Shown here: positions 10,310 to 21,067 of the stretch, piece by piece
How the letters are laid out: each line of letters starts with the position of its first letter
Position numbering within the stretch: position 1 is the first letter of the stretch
Assembly (NCBI RefSeq): GCF_001640365.1
Contig: NZ_LWMI01000006.1
Coordinates: 248,001 to 312,000, forward strand
From: Candidatus Arsenophonus triatominarum
GTDB taxonomy: Bacteria > Pseudomonadota > Gammaproteobacteria > Enterobacterales > Enterobacteriaceae
Length of the DNA: 64,000 bases
Direction: 5' to 3'
Made by a program: the position numbers and the translations under genes
Notes under the pieces: model-generated
Told to the model about the DNA's origin: nothing
Database searches by the model: none
Seen by the model: the letters and a program-made list of their open reading frames with translations, nothing else

Positions 10310-10501
10310 CACGAGTTTCGCACAGGCATATAAAATTCCAGAAATGGCTTAAAAGCAATGGTTAATTTGCAAGTTACTAAAAAGTATAAATTTATTTAAA
10401 TTACAATAACTTGCTTTTAATTTATAAGATTTTGTCTATTTATATATTATGCTGAATTAAACTTAAAAATAGAGCGTTTTTTTATTGGTGCGAAACTCGT
10501 G
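10310..10501 (+). repeat. 192-bp miniature element (MITE-A), copy 1
   Basis: A 192-bp non-coding repeat with 14-bp ends CACGAGTTTCGCAC / GTGCGAAACTCGTG. The ends match those of the IS4-like elements in this window. The flanks (TATAA and ATTTA) do not form a target duplication. The 3' flank ATTTA equals the 5' flank of the copy at 52,220, so these two may have recombined. Confidence 0.9.
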
Positions 10502-10863
10502 ATTTAGTTATATATTGAACATCCTACATATTAAAATTATCTAAGAATTTTACGATATAAAAACATTATGAATGGTTTATTCTTTATGAAAATAAATGCG
10601 CTAAATAAGCAACATTTTTTCGATAGATGCTTATCATGATTGAATTTTTCAATGTTCTGTCACTAATTAACAATATCTGTTTTAAAAAACAACACCATAG
10701 CAACACAAGTGCGTTATTTAGCCACGCTAACAATTTTAAAAAATACCTTAACTTAATAAACTAGTATGATTTTCAGTACTGAATAGTGGCTTACTACTAA
10801 CATTATTTGATTATATTTTTACTAAGCTAATTTTTGGTTAACTATATGAAAAGTAATGATTAT
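10502..10863. other. Gene-free AT-rich stretch
   Basis: No gene, RNA or repeat recognised. Confidence 0.5.
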
Positions 10864-11370
10864 TCAACCAATTGGATCGATACGATTTACTAACTCACCT
10901 AACTGCTGCGCTAACTGATCAACAGTTTTTTCTCCGGTAGCAGCTTCTACCGTTAAATTTTCCAAAGTATTGTCGTTATCTCGGATATTGATACCATTGC
11001 GGTAGAGGAAAGTCATGGTAACAAAAAACGCGGTACGCTTATTGCCATCATTAAAAATGTGACCTCTGGCGATAGCCAGCCATTGAATTACGGTAAACTC
11101 CATTGACCCCATGTGATCTAATATCCGATGTGATTTTTTTAATTCCTTTCGCTGATGGACTGCTTTCTGCTCTAGCCCACCATACAAACCTTGATAACCG
11201 TGATTTTGGAAAATAGTAAAATCAATATTTACTTCTCCACCTACTCGCTGAACTGTTTCAACTAACAGCTTGTTATACTCTTTTAGTTCATTACGTAGAA
11301 ATAGTCTTTTTTCATCTTCTTCAGTGGTTAAAATGCCTCATCATCTGCGAGCTCTTGTCGCCTAGTCGAA
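10864..11370 (-). pseudogene. Chimeric remnant: dinD middle fused to a Doc/Fic toxin 3' part
   Basis: Read leftward, the first part matches DinD (STRRQELADDEAF, then after a frameshift DEKRLFLRNELKE, FQNHGYQGLYGGL and KSHRILDHMGSME). The remainder switches abruptly to a Doc (death-on-curing) sequence with the Fic motif ARGHIFNDGNKRTA and the end VEAATGEKTVDQLAQQL. An open frame of 107 codons (start 11187) spans the junction. Doc toxins phosphorylate EF-Tu via this motif, but the N-terminal half of Doc and its Phd-like antitoxin site are missing. The right end is cut by IS5; beyond it 12,408-12,438 continues dinD (AAGQTYFA). Most likely a deletion scar rather than a working fusion. Confidence 0.8.
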
Positions 11371-12407
11371 AAAATAGTTGCTGAATAGAGACTTGCATTT
11401 TTTGTCACGCTATAGACAATAAAAAGAGGTTTAACTTAGAAAATAACGGTTTGAAATGATCAACAAAGAGCGGTTGTTACGAGATAATCGTTTATGTAAA
11501 GCAATCATTGGATTATCAGTCGAAGAATTGAAAAATTTAGCCGCTGAATTTTCAGCTTGTTATTTGATTTATCGGAAAAAGAATCGAAAAGATCACGAGC
11601 GGCAGATGGGTGCAGGGCAGAAAGGATTTATCCCAACCCCATTAGATAAACTGCTTTTTATTTTATTGTATTTAAAATGTTATCCGACCTATGATTTGCA
11701 AGGACTTCTTTTTGGTTTAGATAGAACACGGGTATGTCGCTGGGTAAAAATATTATTGCCGGTTTTAGAGATGACCTTGGGGCGAGAATGTGTTTTGCCC
11801 GCTCGTCAAATTCGCTCTGCTGAGGAATTTTTTCGCGCCTTTCCTGGAGTTAAAGACGTCTTTATTGATGGGACAGAGCGACCTGTCCAAAAGCCTAAGA
11901 ATCTGCGTCGGCGAAAAAAAATGTATTCGGGAAAGAAAAGACAGACCACTCGAAAAGGGCTTATTATGACTGACGAAACGAGGAAAATTGGATTTATCCC
12001 CATGATCAAAAATGGGCGCCGTCACGATAAACGCTTACTCGATAAAGTCGATATAATTCGCCATATTCCCCCTGAGGTAACCATCTGGGCCGATACCGGT
12101 TTTCAAGGTATAGATAAACAGCATCCTAATACACAAATCCCAAAAAAAGGAACTCGAAAAAGACCTTTATCGCCTGAACAAAAACAAGAAAATAAAATAA
12201 TCTCGGGCATCCGTATTACGGTTGAACACGCCATCGCGGGTATCAAGCGCCTCGGTTGTATGACCCAAATTTTACGGAATCGTAGACCCTTTATTGATGA
12301 TACCTTTTTACTCCTTAGTGCCGGTCTTTGGAATTTCCATCTCAGAACAGCCTAAAATTTACTTCAATCACCGAAATACCCTTATTTCACTATTAAGCAA
12401 CACGCTT
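11371..12407 (+). mobile_element. IS5-family element, complete, inserted in dinD (copy A)
   Basis: A 1037-bp element with imperfect ends AAAATAGTTGCTGAATAG (left) and AAGCGTGTTGCTTAATAG (right, reversed). It is flanked by a 3-bp duplication GAA (11,368-11,370 and 12,408-12,410), as in the IS1031/ISL2-like branches of IS5. It encodes one intact transposase. The insertion interrupts dinD between AAGQTYFA and STRRQELA. Confidence 0.92.
11456..12355 (+). CDS. IS5-family DDE transposase
   Basis: 299 residues in one frame. An N-terminal helix-turn-helix (PTYDLQGLLFGLDRTRVCRW) is followed by a DDE catalytic core: D in FIDGTERP, D in WADTGFQG and E in RITVEHAIAGIKR. No disruption, so this is the best candidate in the window for an active transposase. 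Its ends resemble those of the 189-bp miniature elements, which it may mobilise. Confidence 0.92.
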   Translation: MINKERLLRDNRLCKAIIGLSVEELKNLAAEFSACYLIYRKKNRKDHERQMGAGQKGFIPTPLDKLLFILLYLKCYPTYDLQGLLFGLDRTRVCRWVKILLPVLEMTLGRECVLPARQIRSAEEFFRAFPGVKDVFIDGTERPVQKPKNLRRRKKMYSGKKRQTTRKGLIMTDETRKIGFIPMIKNGRRHDKRLLDKVDIIRHIPPEVTIWADTGFQGIDKQHPNTQIPKKGTRKRPLSPEQKQENKIISGIRITVEHAIAGIKRLGCMTQILRNRRPFIDDTFLLLSAGLWNFHLRTA

Positions 12408-12438
12408 GAAACCGCAAAATATGTTTGTCCTGCCGCTA

Positions 12439-13319
12439 TAGCTAGGCGACTTAATTTTGATTACAAGGTGTGTTATGAGTTATACAATTGATTTTCGACG
12501 TAAAGTAATATCTGTAAGGAAAGCCGAAGGTTTAACAATTCGAGAAACTGCGAAACAATTCCGTATTGGAAAAGCGTCTTTAGTACGTTGGCTTAAACGA
12601 CCAGAGCCAAAAAATTCAACGCCACGTAAGAGGAAGCTCGATAAAAATGCTTTAGCAAAAGATGTGGAACAGTATCCAGATGCTTACCAAAAGGAACGGG
12701 CAGAGCGATTCGGTGTTTGTAAAAAGACTATTTGGCAATCCCTTAAAAAGCTGGGATTAACCTATAAAAAAAACTCTATTCCATCCAAAAACCAACGAAA
12801 GCGACAGGCTGGCACATCAGCAAAAAAGACAACAGTATGAAAAAAAAGATAAATCTGTTGTTTTTATTGATGAAAGTGGTTTTTCACATGACACTCCACG
12901 AACTCACGGCTATTCCCCAAAAGGTCACCGTTGTTTTGGCCTGAAAAACTGGGGTGCTAAGGGAAGAACAAATGTTATTGGCGCTTTATTGGGAACAACC
13001 CTTTTTGCTATCGGATTATTTGATTGCAATATTAATCGTGATGTTTTTTATGTTTGGATCACAAAAATATTGCTCCCAGAACTTCCTGAAAATTCTGTTA
13101 TTTTTATGGACAACGCTAGCTTTCACAAAGGTAAGAATATTGAACAGGCAATTATAAACGCAGGACACCAGATAGAATATTTGCCTGTGTATTCACCAGA
13201 TTTAAATCCTATAGAACATAAATGGTCTCAAGCTAAACGTAAAAAGATGGAAACAGGATGCACTATCGATGACCTGTTTTTAATACATATGCTGTAATCA
13301 AAATTAAGTCGCCTAGCTA
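12439..13319 (+). mobile_element. IS630-family element (copy 2) with an 8-A slip site
   Basis: Same element as at 1,154 but 881 bp: the poly-A run at the frame junction has eight A instead of nine, so the first frame ends early (after NSIPSKN...) and a -1 slip no longer fuses the frames. The left flank (TA at 12,437) is dinD and the right flank (TA at 13,320) is inside an IS3 orfA. The two flanks do not belong together, so this copy probably marks a recombination junction between IS630 copies. Confidence 0.9.
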
Positions 13320-14616
<1,297 letters not shown>

Positions 14617-14857
14617 CTGGATACTGTTCCACATCTTTTGCTAAAGCATTTTTATCGAGCTTCCTCTTACGTGGCGTTGAATTTTTTGGCTCTGGTCGTT
14701 TAAGCCAACGTACTAAAGACGCTTTTCCAATACGGAATTGTTTCGCAGTTTCTCGAATTGTTAAACCTTCGGCTTTCCTTACAGATATTACTTTACGTCG
14801 AAAATCAATTGTATAACTCATAACACACCTTGTAATCAAAATTAAGTCGCCTAGCTA
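14617..14857 (-). mobile_element. IS630 5' fragment
   Basis: The transposase start (MSYTIDFRRKV to VEQYP) and one inverted repeat, ending at 14,857 beside a TA. The 3' part is gone, replaced by the IS3 copy to its left. Inserted in an IS481 copy. Confidence 0.9.
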
Positions 14858-15092
14858 TAACAAGTTCCTGGTAGCGATAAAACGTATCTCGGGATACCCC
14901 CATAATCTTACAGGCCTTTGAGACGTTATTAAGCTCTTCAGCGAGGTTAAGTAACCCGACTTTATGTTTGATGATAGGATTATTTGTTTGATACATAGAA
15001 TTACCTTTTATTTAATTATTTAATGATGTTAATTAAAACCGGTAACGCTCTTTTTTAAATCAGAATTGTCAGATTAAGTTAAGACTAATATA
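14858..15092 (-). mobile_element. IS481-family 5' fragment (piece 1)
   Basis: Encodes the transposase start MYQTNNPIIKHKVGLLNLAEEL...GVSRDTFYRYQEL (helix-turn-helix) and continues to an end related to the 34,644 end (TATTAGTCTTAACTTAATCTG, reversed). The rest was lost at the IS630 insertion (TA, 14,858). The ~90 bases right of it could encode a short MDEINYALQLREKLL peptide of unknown origin. Confidence 0.75.
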
Positions 15093-15184
15093 CTTAATGA
15101 TGATGCCCCATAAGCTAAAAGCTTTTCTCTAAGTTGAAGTGCATAATTTATTTCGTCCATATGTTTTTCCTGTCTATCTTCCTT

Positions 15185-15376
15185 CACGAGTTTTGCACCA
15201 ATAAAAAAACGCCCTATTTTTAAGTTTAATTCAGCATAATATATAAATAGACAAAATCTTATAAATTAAAAGCAACTTATTGTAATTTAAACAAATTTAT
15301 ACGTTTTAGTAACTTGCAAATTAACCATTGCTTTTAAGCCATTTCTGGAATTTTATATGCCTGTGCGAAACTCATG
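15185..15376 (-). repeat. 192-bp miniature element (MITE-A), copy 2
   Basis: Full length with slightly mutated ends (CACGAGTTTTGCAC, CTCATG). Flanked by a 5-bp duplication TCCTT, so a simple insertion. It lies 175 bases upstream of coaBC. Confidence 0.9.
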
Positions 15377-15550
15377 TCCTTGTAGCTTTGACAGGTTACA
15401 GCATGCCAAAATATGGGCCAAAATTTTCTAGCGCAGTTGCGTAGCGTTTTGCAAAAAAGTTTTTTTTATAGATAAAAATTGATGGTATTCTCACCTAACA
15501 CTTCAGCTTATGGTAATATCAGTAGACTCATCATTTGAATTTGGATATAT

Positions 15551-16768
15551 ATGATGGCAGAACTTGCAGGTAAACATATCGTACTTGGCATTAGTGGTGG
15601 TATTGCTGCTTATAAAACACCAGAATTAGTTCGTCGTTTGCGTGACCATGGTGCAATTGTACGTGTGGTAATGACGAATGCCGCCAAATCTTTCATTACA
15701 CCGTTGACGCTACAGGCTGTTTCGGGCTATCCAGTTGCTGATGATTTATTGGATCCTGCCGCAGAGGCTGCAATGGGTCATATTGAATTAGCTAAATGGG
15801 CAGATTCAATTATTTTAGCGCCTGCAACTGCAGATTTGCTTGCTCGTTTATCCGTTGGTATGGCGAATGATTTATTAACAACGGTCTGTTTAGCTTCAGA
15901 GGCAAAAATAGCTGTCGTACCGGCAATGAATCAGCAGATGTATCGCGCTAATATTACTCAGCAAAATATTGCAATACTTAAAGAACGCCATGTTTTAGTT
16001 TGGGGTCCAGATGAAGGTAGTCAAGCTTGTGGTGATGTTGGCACTGGTCGAATGTTAGAGCCATTAGCTATTGTTGAGTTAGCTAAGAATAGTTTTCAGC
16101 ATAAGCTAGATATGGTAAACCTGCATTTGGCAACTACTGCTGGGCCAACACAAGAAGAAATTGATCCCGTTCGTTTTGTGACTAATCATAGTTCGGGAAA
16201 AATGGGTTTCGCGATAGCACAAGCTGCTGCAGAACGAGGGGCTAATGTAACACTTATTACCGGTCCAGTTAATTTACCAACACCAGCAGGCGTTAAACGT
16301 ATTAATGTTGTCAGTGCGTTGGAGATGTATAGTCAAGTACATAATATAATTGATAAGCAAGAAATTTTTATTGGATGTGCCGCAGTTGCTGATTATCGAC
16401 CAAAAGAGTTTACAAAAGAAAAAATTAAAAAGCAGGCAGATGAAATTACTCTGACATTGGTAAAAAATCCTGATATTGTGGCAAGTGTTGGTAAATTGAC
16501 TAAAAATCGTCCTTATGTCGTTGGATTTGCAGCAGAGACACAAAATGTGGAAGAATATGCCCGTAATAAGCGTACCCAAAAAAATCTGGATCTTATTTGT
16601 GCAAATGATGTTTCATTAGCTGATCATGGATTTAATTCAGAAAGCAATGCCTTGAATTTATTTTGGGAAGATAAAGAGATACATTTACCACATAGCCATA
16701 AATTAGAGCTTGGTCACCGTTTACTCGATGAGATACTTCAACGTTATGAAGAAAAAAATAGACATTAA
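15551..16768 (+). CDS. coaBC: Bifunctional phosphopantothenoylcysteine decarboxylase/synthetase CoaBC (Dfp)
   Basis: 405 residues (E. coli 406). The N-terminal CoaC domain is a flavoprotein with [10 protein letters not shown], the histidine in [11 protein letters not shown] and the PAMNQQMY loop. The C-terminal CoaB domain has [10 protein letters not shown] and [10 protein letters not shown]. It converts 4'-phosphopantothenate via its cysteine adduct to 4'-phosphopantetheine, for coenzyme A. Start could be 15,551 or the next ATG. Its 3' end overlaps dut by 23 bases, as in relatives. Compared with E. coli the block coaBC-yicC is inverted relative to radC-rpmB. Confidence 0.96.
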   Translation: MMAELAGKHIVLGISGGIAAYKTPELVRRLRDHGAIVRVVMTNAAKSFITPLTLQAVSGYPVADDLLDPAAEAAMGHIELAKWADSIILAPATADLLARLSVGMANDLLTTVCLASEAKIAVVPAMNQQMYRANITQQNIAILKERHVLVWGPDEGSQACGDVGTGRMLEPLAIVELAKNSFQHKLDMVNLHLATTAGPTQEEIDPVRFVTNHSSGKMGFAIAQAAAERGANVTLITGPVNLPTPAGVKRINVVSALEMYSQVHNIIDKQEIFIGCAAVADYRPKEFTKEKIKKQADEITLTLVKNPDIVASVGKLTKNRPYVVGFAAETQNVEEYARNKRTQKNLDLICANDVSLADHGFNSESNALNLFWEDKEIHLPHSHKLELGHRLLDEILQRYEEKNRH

Positions 16769-17204
16769 AATTCTTGATCCTCGTGTAGGAAATAAATTTC
16801 CGTTGCCAACTTATGCGACAGAAGGATCTGCTGGGTTAGATCTACGAGCTTGCTTAGATCAGGCTATTAAATTAGAACCAGGTCAAACTGAGCTATTACC
16901 TACAGGATTAGCAGTGCATATTGCAGATCAACAATTAGCTGCAGTCATTCTTCCTCGTTCAGGTTTAGGACATAAACATGGTGTTGTATTAGGAAATTTA
17001 GTCGGTTTAATCGATTCTGATTATCAAGGTGAATTGAAGGTTTCAGTCTGGAATCGTGGTGATACAAGTTTTACTATTGAACCAGGTGAGCGTATAGCAC
17101 AAATGGTTTTTGTACCAATTGTTCAAGTTGAGTTTGATCTGGTACAAGATTTTGAAACGACAAAACGAGGTAGTGGTGGTTTTGGTCATTCAGGTCGTCA
17201 ATGA
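16746..17204 (+). CDS. dut: dUTP pyrophosphatase Dut
   Basis: 152 residues from the ATG at 16,746 ([13 protein letters not shown]), the same length as E. coli Dut (152). It hydrolyses dUTP to dUMP, keeping uracil out of DNA and supplying thymidylate synthesis. Trimeric dUTPase motifs are all present: [38 protein letters not shown] and the C-terminal [11 protein letters not shown] longer frame from 16,710 lies inside coaBC and has no family support. Translation is probably coupled to coaBC. Confidence 0.96.
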   Translation: MKKKIDIKILDPRVGNKFPLPTYATEGSAGLDLRACLDQAIKLEPGQTELLPTGLAVHIADQQLAAVILPRSGLGHKHGVVLGNLVGLIDSDYQGELKVSVWNRGDTSFTIEPGERIAQMVFVPIVQVEFDLVQDFETTKRGSGGFGHSGRQ

Positions 17205-17318
17205 TAATCTTGTTATTTACAAAATATTATAAATTTGTTAAATTTTGTGCTTTATAAATGATGAAAGGCAAGGATTGAGTGGTCTGTTTTGTTGTTTTAT
17301 CAGGGGTCTTGTTTCGCC

Positions 17319-17918
17319 ATGGTAGGAAAAGAGATAACAAAGAAGAAAAACAGGCGTGAGGAAATCTTGCAGGTGCTTGCGCAAATGTTGGAAACGAGTG
17401 ATGGTAGTCAACGCATTACCACAGCTAAGTTGGCAAGTCATGTTGGTGTATCTGAAGCAGCACTTTATCGGCATTTCCCTAGTAAGGGAAAAATGTTTGA
17501 TAGCCTTATTGAATTTATTGAAAATTCTTTAATTTCACGGATTAATCTGATTCTGCAAGATGAAAAAGACACCATTAGGCGTATTCGGTTGATTTTAATG
17601 TTGATACTCGGTTTTGCGGAGAAAAATCCTGGATTGACACGAATAATGACGGCACATGCGTTGATGTTTGAGCAAGTTCAGTTACAAGATAGGATTAGCC
17701 AATTGTTTGAACGTATCGAAGCGCAATTTAGACAGGTTTTAAAGGAAAGAAAAATACGTGATAAGCAAAGTTTTAGTTATGATGAGAGTTTATTAGCATC
17801 TCAATTATTAGTGTTTTGTGAGGGTATGCTATCGCGTTTTGTACGTTCAGAATTTCGGTATTGCCCAACTAAAGAATTTGATGCACGCTGGCCTATGATC
17901 TTGGCGCAGTTGCAATAA
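17319..17918 (+). CDS. slmA: Nucleoid occlusion factor SlmA
   Basis: 199 residues (E. coli 198) from the ATG at 17,319; the longer frame from 17,289 adds ten residues without family support. A TetR-fold DNA-binding protein that blocks FtsZ ring assembly over the nucleoid. N-terminal helix-turn-helix: [23 protein letters not shown]. The C-terminal part has [15 protein letters not shown] and [14 protein letters not shown]. It ends the coaBC-dut-slmA run and is followed by a terminator. Confidence 0.96.
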   Translation: MVGKEITKKKNRREEILQVLAQMLETSDGSQRITTAKLASHVGVSEAALYRHFPSKGKMFDSLIEFIENSLISRINLILQDEKDTIRRIRLILMLILGFAEKNPGLTRIMTAHALMFEQVQLQDRISQLFERIEAQFRQVLKERKIRDKQSFSYDESLLASQLLVFCEGMLSRFVRSEFRYCPTKEFDARWPMILAQLQ

Positions 17919-17934
17919 TTAATTGTACTACTCA

Positions 17935-17965
17935 CTCCGCCTGATATTTGGGCGGAGTTTTTTTA
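17935..17965 (+). terminator. Rho-independent terminator after slmA
   Basis: CTCCGCC / GGCGGAG stem followed by seven T, between the convergent slmA and pyrE. Mostly serves slmA. Confidence 0.88.
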
Positions 17966-18003
17966 TGCTAGTAGGTTAATAAAATTGCTAATTTTTTTAT
18001 TTG

Positions 18004-18654
18004 TTAAGAAGGAGTGATACCATAATTCTCACGATAAGCTTTCATCGTAGCTAAATGGGTTGACATATTCGGATTTTCACTTAGATAATTAATTAAATCA
18101 TTCAAAGTAATAATAGAAAATACCTTGCATTTGAATTTTTTTTCGGTTTCTTGGACGGCGGATAGATTCTTTTCACCTTTCTCCTGACGATCTAGACTTA
18201 ATATAACAGCACTAAGTTTAGCTTTATGTCGCTTAATTATTTCTGTAGATTCTTTGATTGCAGTTCCTGCTGTAATAACGTCGTCAACGATCACAACATT
18301 TCCTTTTAATGGGCTACCGACTAATTCTCCACCTTCCCCATGTTTTTTAACCTCTTTACGATTAAAACAGTAAGGCTTATTAAAGTGATAATGCTCAGAT
18401 AGCGCAACTACTATTGTTGTTACGATCGGGATACCTTTATAGGCCGGACCAAAAATAATGTCACAAGCAGGATTATGATCCATAAACGCTTGGGCATAAA
18501 AATGACCGAGTGCAGCTAAATCTTTTCCTGTATTAAAGAGGCCAGCATTGAAAAAATAGGGGCTCTTACGACCAGATTTCAGCGTAAATTCACCAAATTC
18601 TAATGCTTTTTTTTTCATGGCGAGTTTAATAAATTCGCGCTGATAACTTTTCAT
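18004..18654 (-). CDS. pyrE: Orotate phosphoribosyltransferase PyrE
   Basis: 216 residues (E. coli 213). Joins orotate with PRPP to give orotidine-5'-phosphate in UMP synthesis. It has the PRPP signature [13 protein letters not shown], the substrate motif [13 protein letters not shown] and FGPAYKGIP. It lies just downstream of the dead rph, its normal operon partner, with a 29-base gap. In E. coli K-12 a frameshifted rph lowers pyrE expression through lost coupling, so expression here may rest on read-through or an internal promoter. Confidence 0.96.
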   Translation of the reverse strand: MKSYQREFIKLAMKKKALEFGEFTLKSGRKSPYFFNAGLFNTGKDLAALGHFYAQAFMDHNPACDIIFGPAYKGIPIVTTIVVALSEHYHFNKPYCFNRKEVKKHGEGGELVGSPLKGNVVIVDDVITAGTAIKESTEIIKRHKAKLSAVILSLDRQEKGEKNLSAVQETEKKFKCKVFSIITLNDLINYLSENPNMSTHLATMKAYRENYGITPS

Positions 18655-18683
18655 TAAATTTTCCTCTTTAATTTATTCTCACT

Positions 18684-19448
18684 TTAATTAATAGCTATAA
18701 AAAGACCGTTAAACAGATGATTAAAATTTATTGTTCTAAATGCTTCTTTTTGGGCGGTAAAAATAATTTGTAAACCATTTTTTGCTAAAGAAAGCAGTGA
18801 TAGCAGCTCTTCATGACTAAATGGCTCACCTTCGGCAGTACCTTGAATTTCGATCATTTTACCATTATCCATCATGACAACATTCATATCTGTTTCTGCG
18901 GCAGAGTCTTCAATATATTCTAGATCACAAATAGGTTTGCCATCCACTATGCAGACAGAAACCGCAGCAACCATCGATTTAAGTGGGCTTTTTTTCAATT
19001 TTCCTTCTGCGCCCATTTTATTTAATGTGTCAGTTAAAGCGACATAGGCACCAGAAATTGCAGCCGTACGAGTTCCCCCATCAGCCTGAATAACATCACA
19101 ATCTAGTGTAATGGTATTTCACCTAATTGTTTTAAATCAACGGCGGCTCGCAGAGAACGGGCAATGAGGCGTTGTATCTCCATGGTGCGACCCGTTTGTT
19201 TGCCTTTTGCTGCTTCGCGTATATTACGAGAATTTGTTGTCCATGGTAGCATACCATATTCCGCTGTTATTCAACCTTGTGATTGGCCTTTTAAAAAGCG
19301 GGGAACGTCTTCTTCGATTGTGGCGTTACATAATACTTTGGTATCACCAAATCCAATCAGAACAGAGCCTTCGGCATGTTTAGTATATTGGCGGGTGATT
19401 TTTATTATAGGGCGCGCCTGATTAGTTTCATCTATTCTCTGGACGCAC
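18684..19448 (-). pseudogene. rph: RNase PH, degraded
   Basis: The frame can be traced from a GTG near 19,448 (VRPENR...) to 18,684, but with at least three lesions. There is an extra base near the start; the tryptophan of the GWITAEYG motif has become TGA (GQSQG[12 protein letters not shown]); and one A is lost in GEITITLDCD (GAAATACC), after which the last part ([20 protein letters not shown] to [13 protein letters not shown]) stays readable. RNase PH trims tRNA 3' ends; other exonucleases can substitute. The C-terminus is also altered beyond AKNGLQII. Divergent from yicC, as in E. coli. Confidence 0.9.
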
Positions 19449-19556
19449 GGTGTTTTAAACAATGTTGGTGGCGCATTATACGTTCTTCGACATTGAATGC
19501 CTATCCTATGGTTTCACTCAAGGTTATAATTTAATTTTTATTTATAGGAACGAAAT

Positions 19557-20420
19557 ATGATCCATAGTATGACCGCTTTCGCACGACGAGATATAAAAAG
19601 TGAATGGGGAAATGCGGCTTGGGAGCTGCGTTCCGTTAACCAACGTTATCTTGAAACTCATATTCGCTTGCCGGAACAATTTAGAAGTCTGGAACCTATT
19701 ATTCGTGAGCGTCTACGTGCCCGATTAACCCGAGGGAAAGTAGAGTGTAGTTTACGTTTTGAACTTAGCTCACACCAACTGAGTGAATTAGTGCTGAATG
19801 AAGAGTTAGCTAACCAATTGATTAGAACTGCTAACTGGGTAAAAAAGAGTAGTGGTGAAGGAGAAATTAATCCGTTAGAAATTCTTCGCTGGCCTGGTGT
19901 TATGTCGGCTCAAGAGCAGGATTTGGATGTTATTTGTACGCATTTACTTAAAGAATTAGAACTTGCTTTAGATGATTTTATTCTCAATCGGGAAAGCGAA
20001 GGGAAAATGCTAAAAATAATAATTGAGCAACGGCTAGATGTTGTTTGTCGGGAAATTCAAGCTGTTCGTTGTCAAATGCCTGAAATTTTAAAATGGCAAC
20101 GTGAGCGTTTACAAACAAAATTAGAGGAGGTAGAAATTCAGATAGATAATAATCGATTAGAACAAGAGCTTATCATATTAGCGCAACGTATTGATGTTGC
20201 AGAAGAGCTTGATAGGCTGGATGCTCATGTCAAAGAAACACGTAATATTCTTAAAAAACAAGAAGCTGTTGGCCGTCGGTTAGATTTTATGATGCAGGAA
20301 TTTAATCGTGAAGCAAATACCTTGGCCTCAAAGTCTATTAATAGCCAAGTGACTAATTCTGCTGTTGAATTAAAAGTATTAATAGAACAAATGCGTGAGC
20401 AGATCCAAAATATTGAATAG
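19557..20420 (+). CDS. yicC: YicC-family endoribonuclease
   Basis: 287 residues, the normal YicC length. The start MIHSMTAFARRDI and the end LKVLIEQMREQIQNIE are typical. The N-terminal YicC domain holds ELRSVNQRYLE, and the C-terminal DUF1732 domain holds RLDAHVKETR and GRRLDFMMQEFNREANTLASKS. YicC proteins have been described as RNases; in E. coli YicC destabilises the sRNA RyhB. It is divergent from rph with a short promoter gap. In E. coli dinD follows; here dinD lies 8 kb away. Confidence 0.95.
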   Translation: MIHSMTAFARRDIKSEWGNAAWELRSVNQRYLETHIRLPEQFRSLEPIIRERLRARLTRGKVECSLRFELSSHQLSELVLNEELANQLIRTANWVKKSSGEGEINPLEILRWPGVMSAQEQDLDVICTHLLKELELALDDFILNRESEGKMLKIIIEQRLDVVCREIQAVRCQMPEILKWQRERLQTKLEEVEIQIDNNRLEQELIILAQRIDVAEELDRLDAHVKETRNILKKQEAVGRRLDFMMQEFNREANTLASKSINSQVTNSAVELKVLIEQMREQIQNIE

Positions 20421-20580
20421 CAATTTATAGTGATTCACAACATATTATGAAACCAGAAGATACCTTGTATTGATGGGCTTTTTTACTATCATTGCAGAAG
20501 GGATCACAACAGTGCATGGTTGGGGTGCATCCAAAGCACTTTTATGGATACACCCACTACTTTACATTGCAAATTGCACA

Positions 20581-20717
20581 ATGCCTAAATTTGCAGATAA
20601 AGAGGTAAGGGCGTGGATAAAGCCAGGTGAAAGGTTCGAAAGGAAAGCGGACGGCAACGGGCTTTATTTACGCTTTAGAAAAACTGACAGGATCCCGTCA
20701 TGGCGTTCAGATATAAT
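20581..20717 (+). pseudogene. Prophage-type tyrosine integrase, 5' stub
   Basis: MPKFADKEVRAWIKPGERF...ADGNGLYLRFRK...IPSWR matches the N-terminal arm-binding (DUF4102) domain of P4-type integrases. It is cut by the miniature element at 20,718 and no catalytic domain is present. The open frame extends upstream to 20,470 (MGFFTIIAEGITTVHGWG), which I do not recognise and which may be an attachment-site region. A relic of an integrated island. Confidence 0.75.
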
Positions 20718-20909
20718 CACGAGTTTCGCACCAATAAAAAAACGCTCTATTTTTAAGTTTAATTCAGCATAATATATAAATAGACAAAATCTTATAAATT
20801 AAAAGCAACTTATTGTAATTTAAACAAATTTATACGTTTTAGTAACTTGCAAATTAACCATTGCTTTTAAGCCATTTCTGGAATTTTATATGCCTGTGCG
20901 AAACTCGTG
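20718..20909 (-). repeat. 192-bp miniature element (MITE-A), copy 3
   Basis: Full length. The left flank is the integrase stub and the right flank is the radC 3' end. No target duplication, so a deletion or exchange joined the two sides here. Confidence 0.92.
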
Positions 20910-21047
20910 CCAGAGCCCAGTTTAGCGGATAAAATTGTCACCGAAAAAATCGCTAATGCTTGCCGTTTGATAGATATAAAATTGCTTGACCATTTTGTCG
21001 TCACTCATAAAAAATGCCTTTCATTTGTCGAACTTGGCCTACTCTAG
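20910..21047 (+). pseudogene. radC: radC 3' fragment
   Basis: Encodes EPSLADKIVTEKIANACRLI...LLDHFVVTHKKCLSFVELGLL then a stop, the C-terminus of a RadC (YicR) JAB-domain protein. The JAMM metal-binding part is lost to the left. RadC sits just upstream of rpmB in E. coli, so this stub marks the ancestral neighbourhood of rpmB-rpmG. Confidence 0.85.
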
Positions 21048-21067
21048 AACCATATTTTTGACTAATA

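Noticed and set aside
10864-11187. A working Doc toxin-antitoxin module
   Set aside because: Half of the toxin is replaced by dinD sequence and no Phd-like antitoxin gene is next to it.
20470-20580. An N-terminal extension MGFFTIIAEGITTVHGWG before the integrase stub
   Set aside because: The recognisable integrase starts at the ATG at 20,581; the upstream residues match nothing and may only be read-through of an attachment region.
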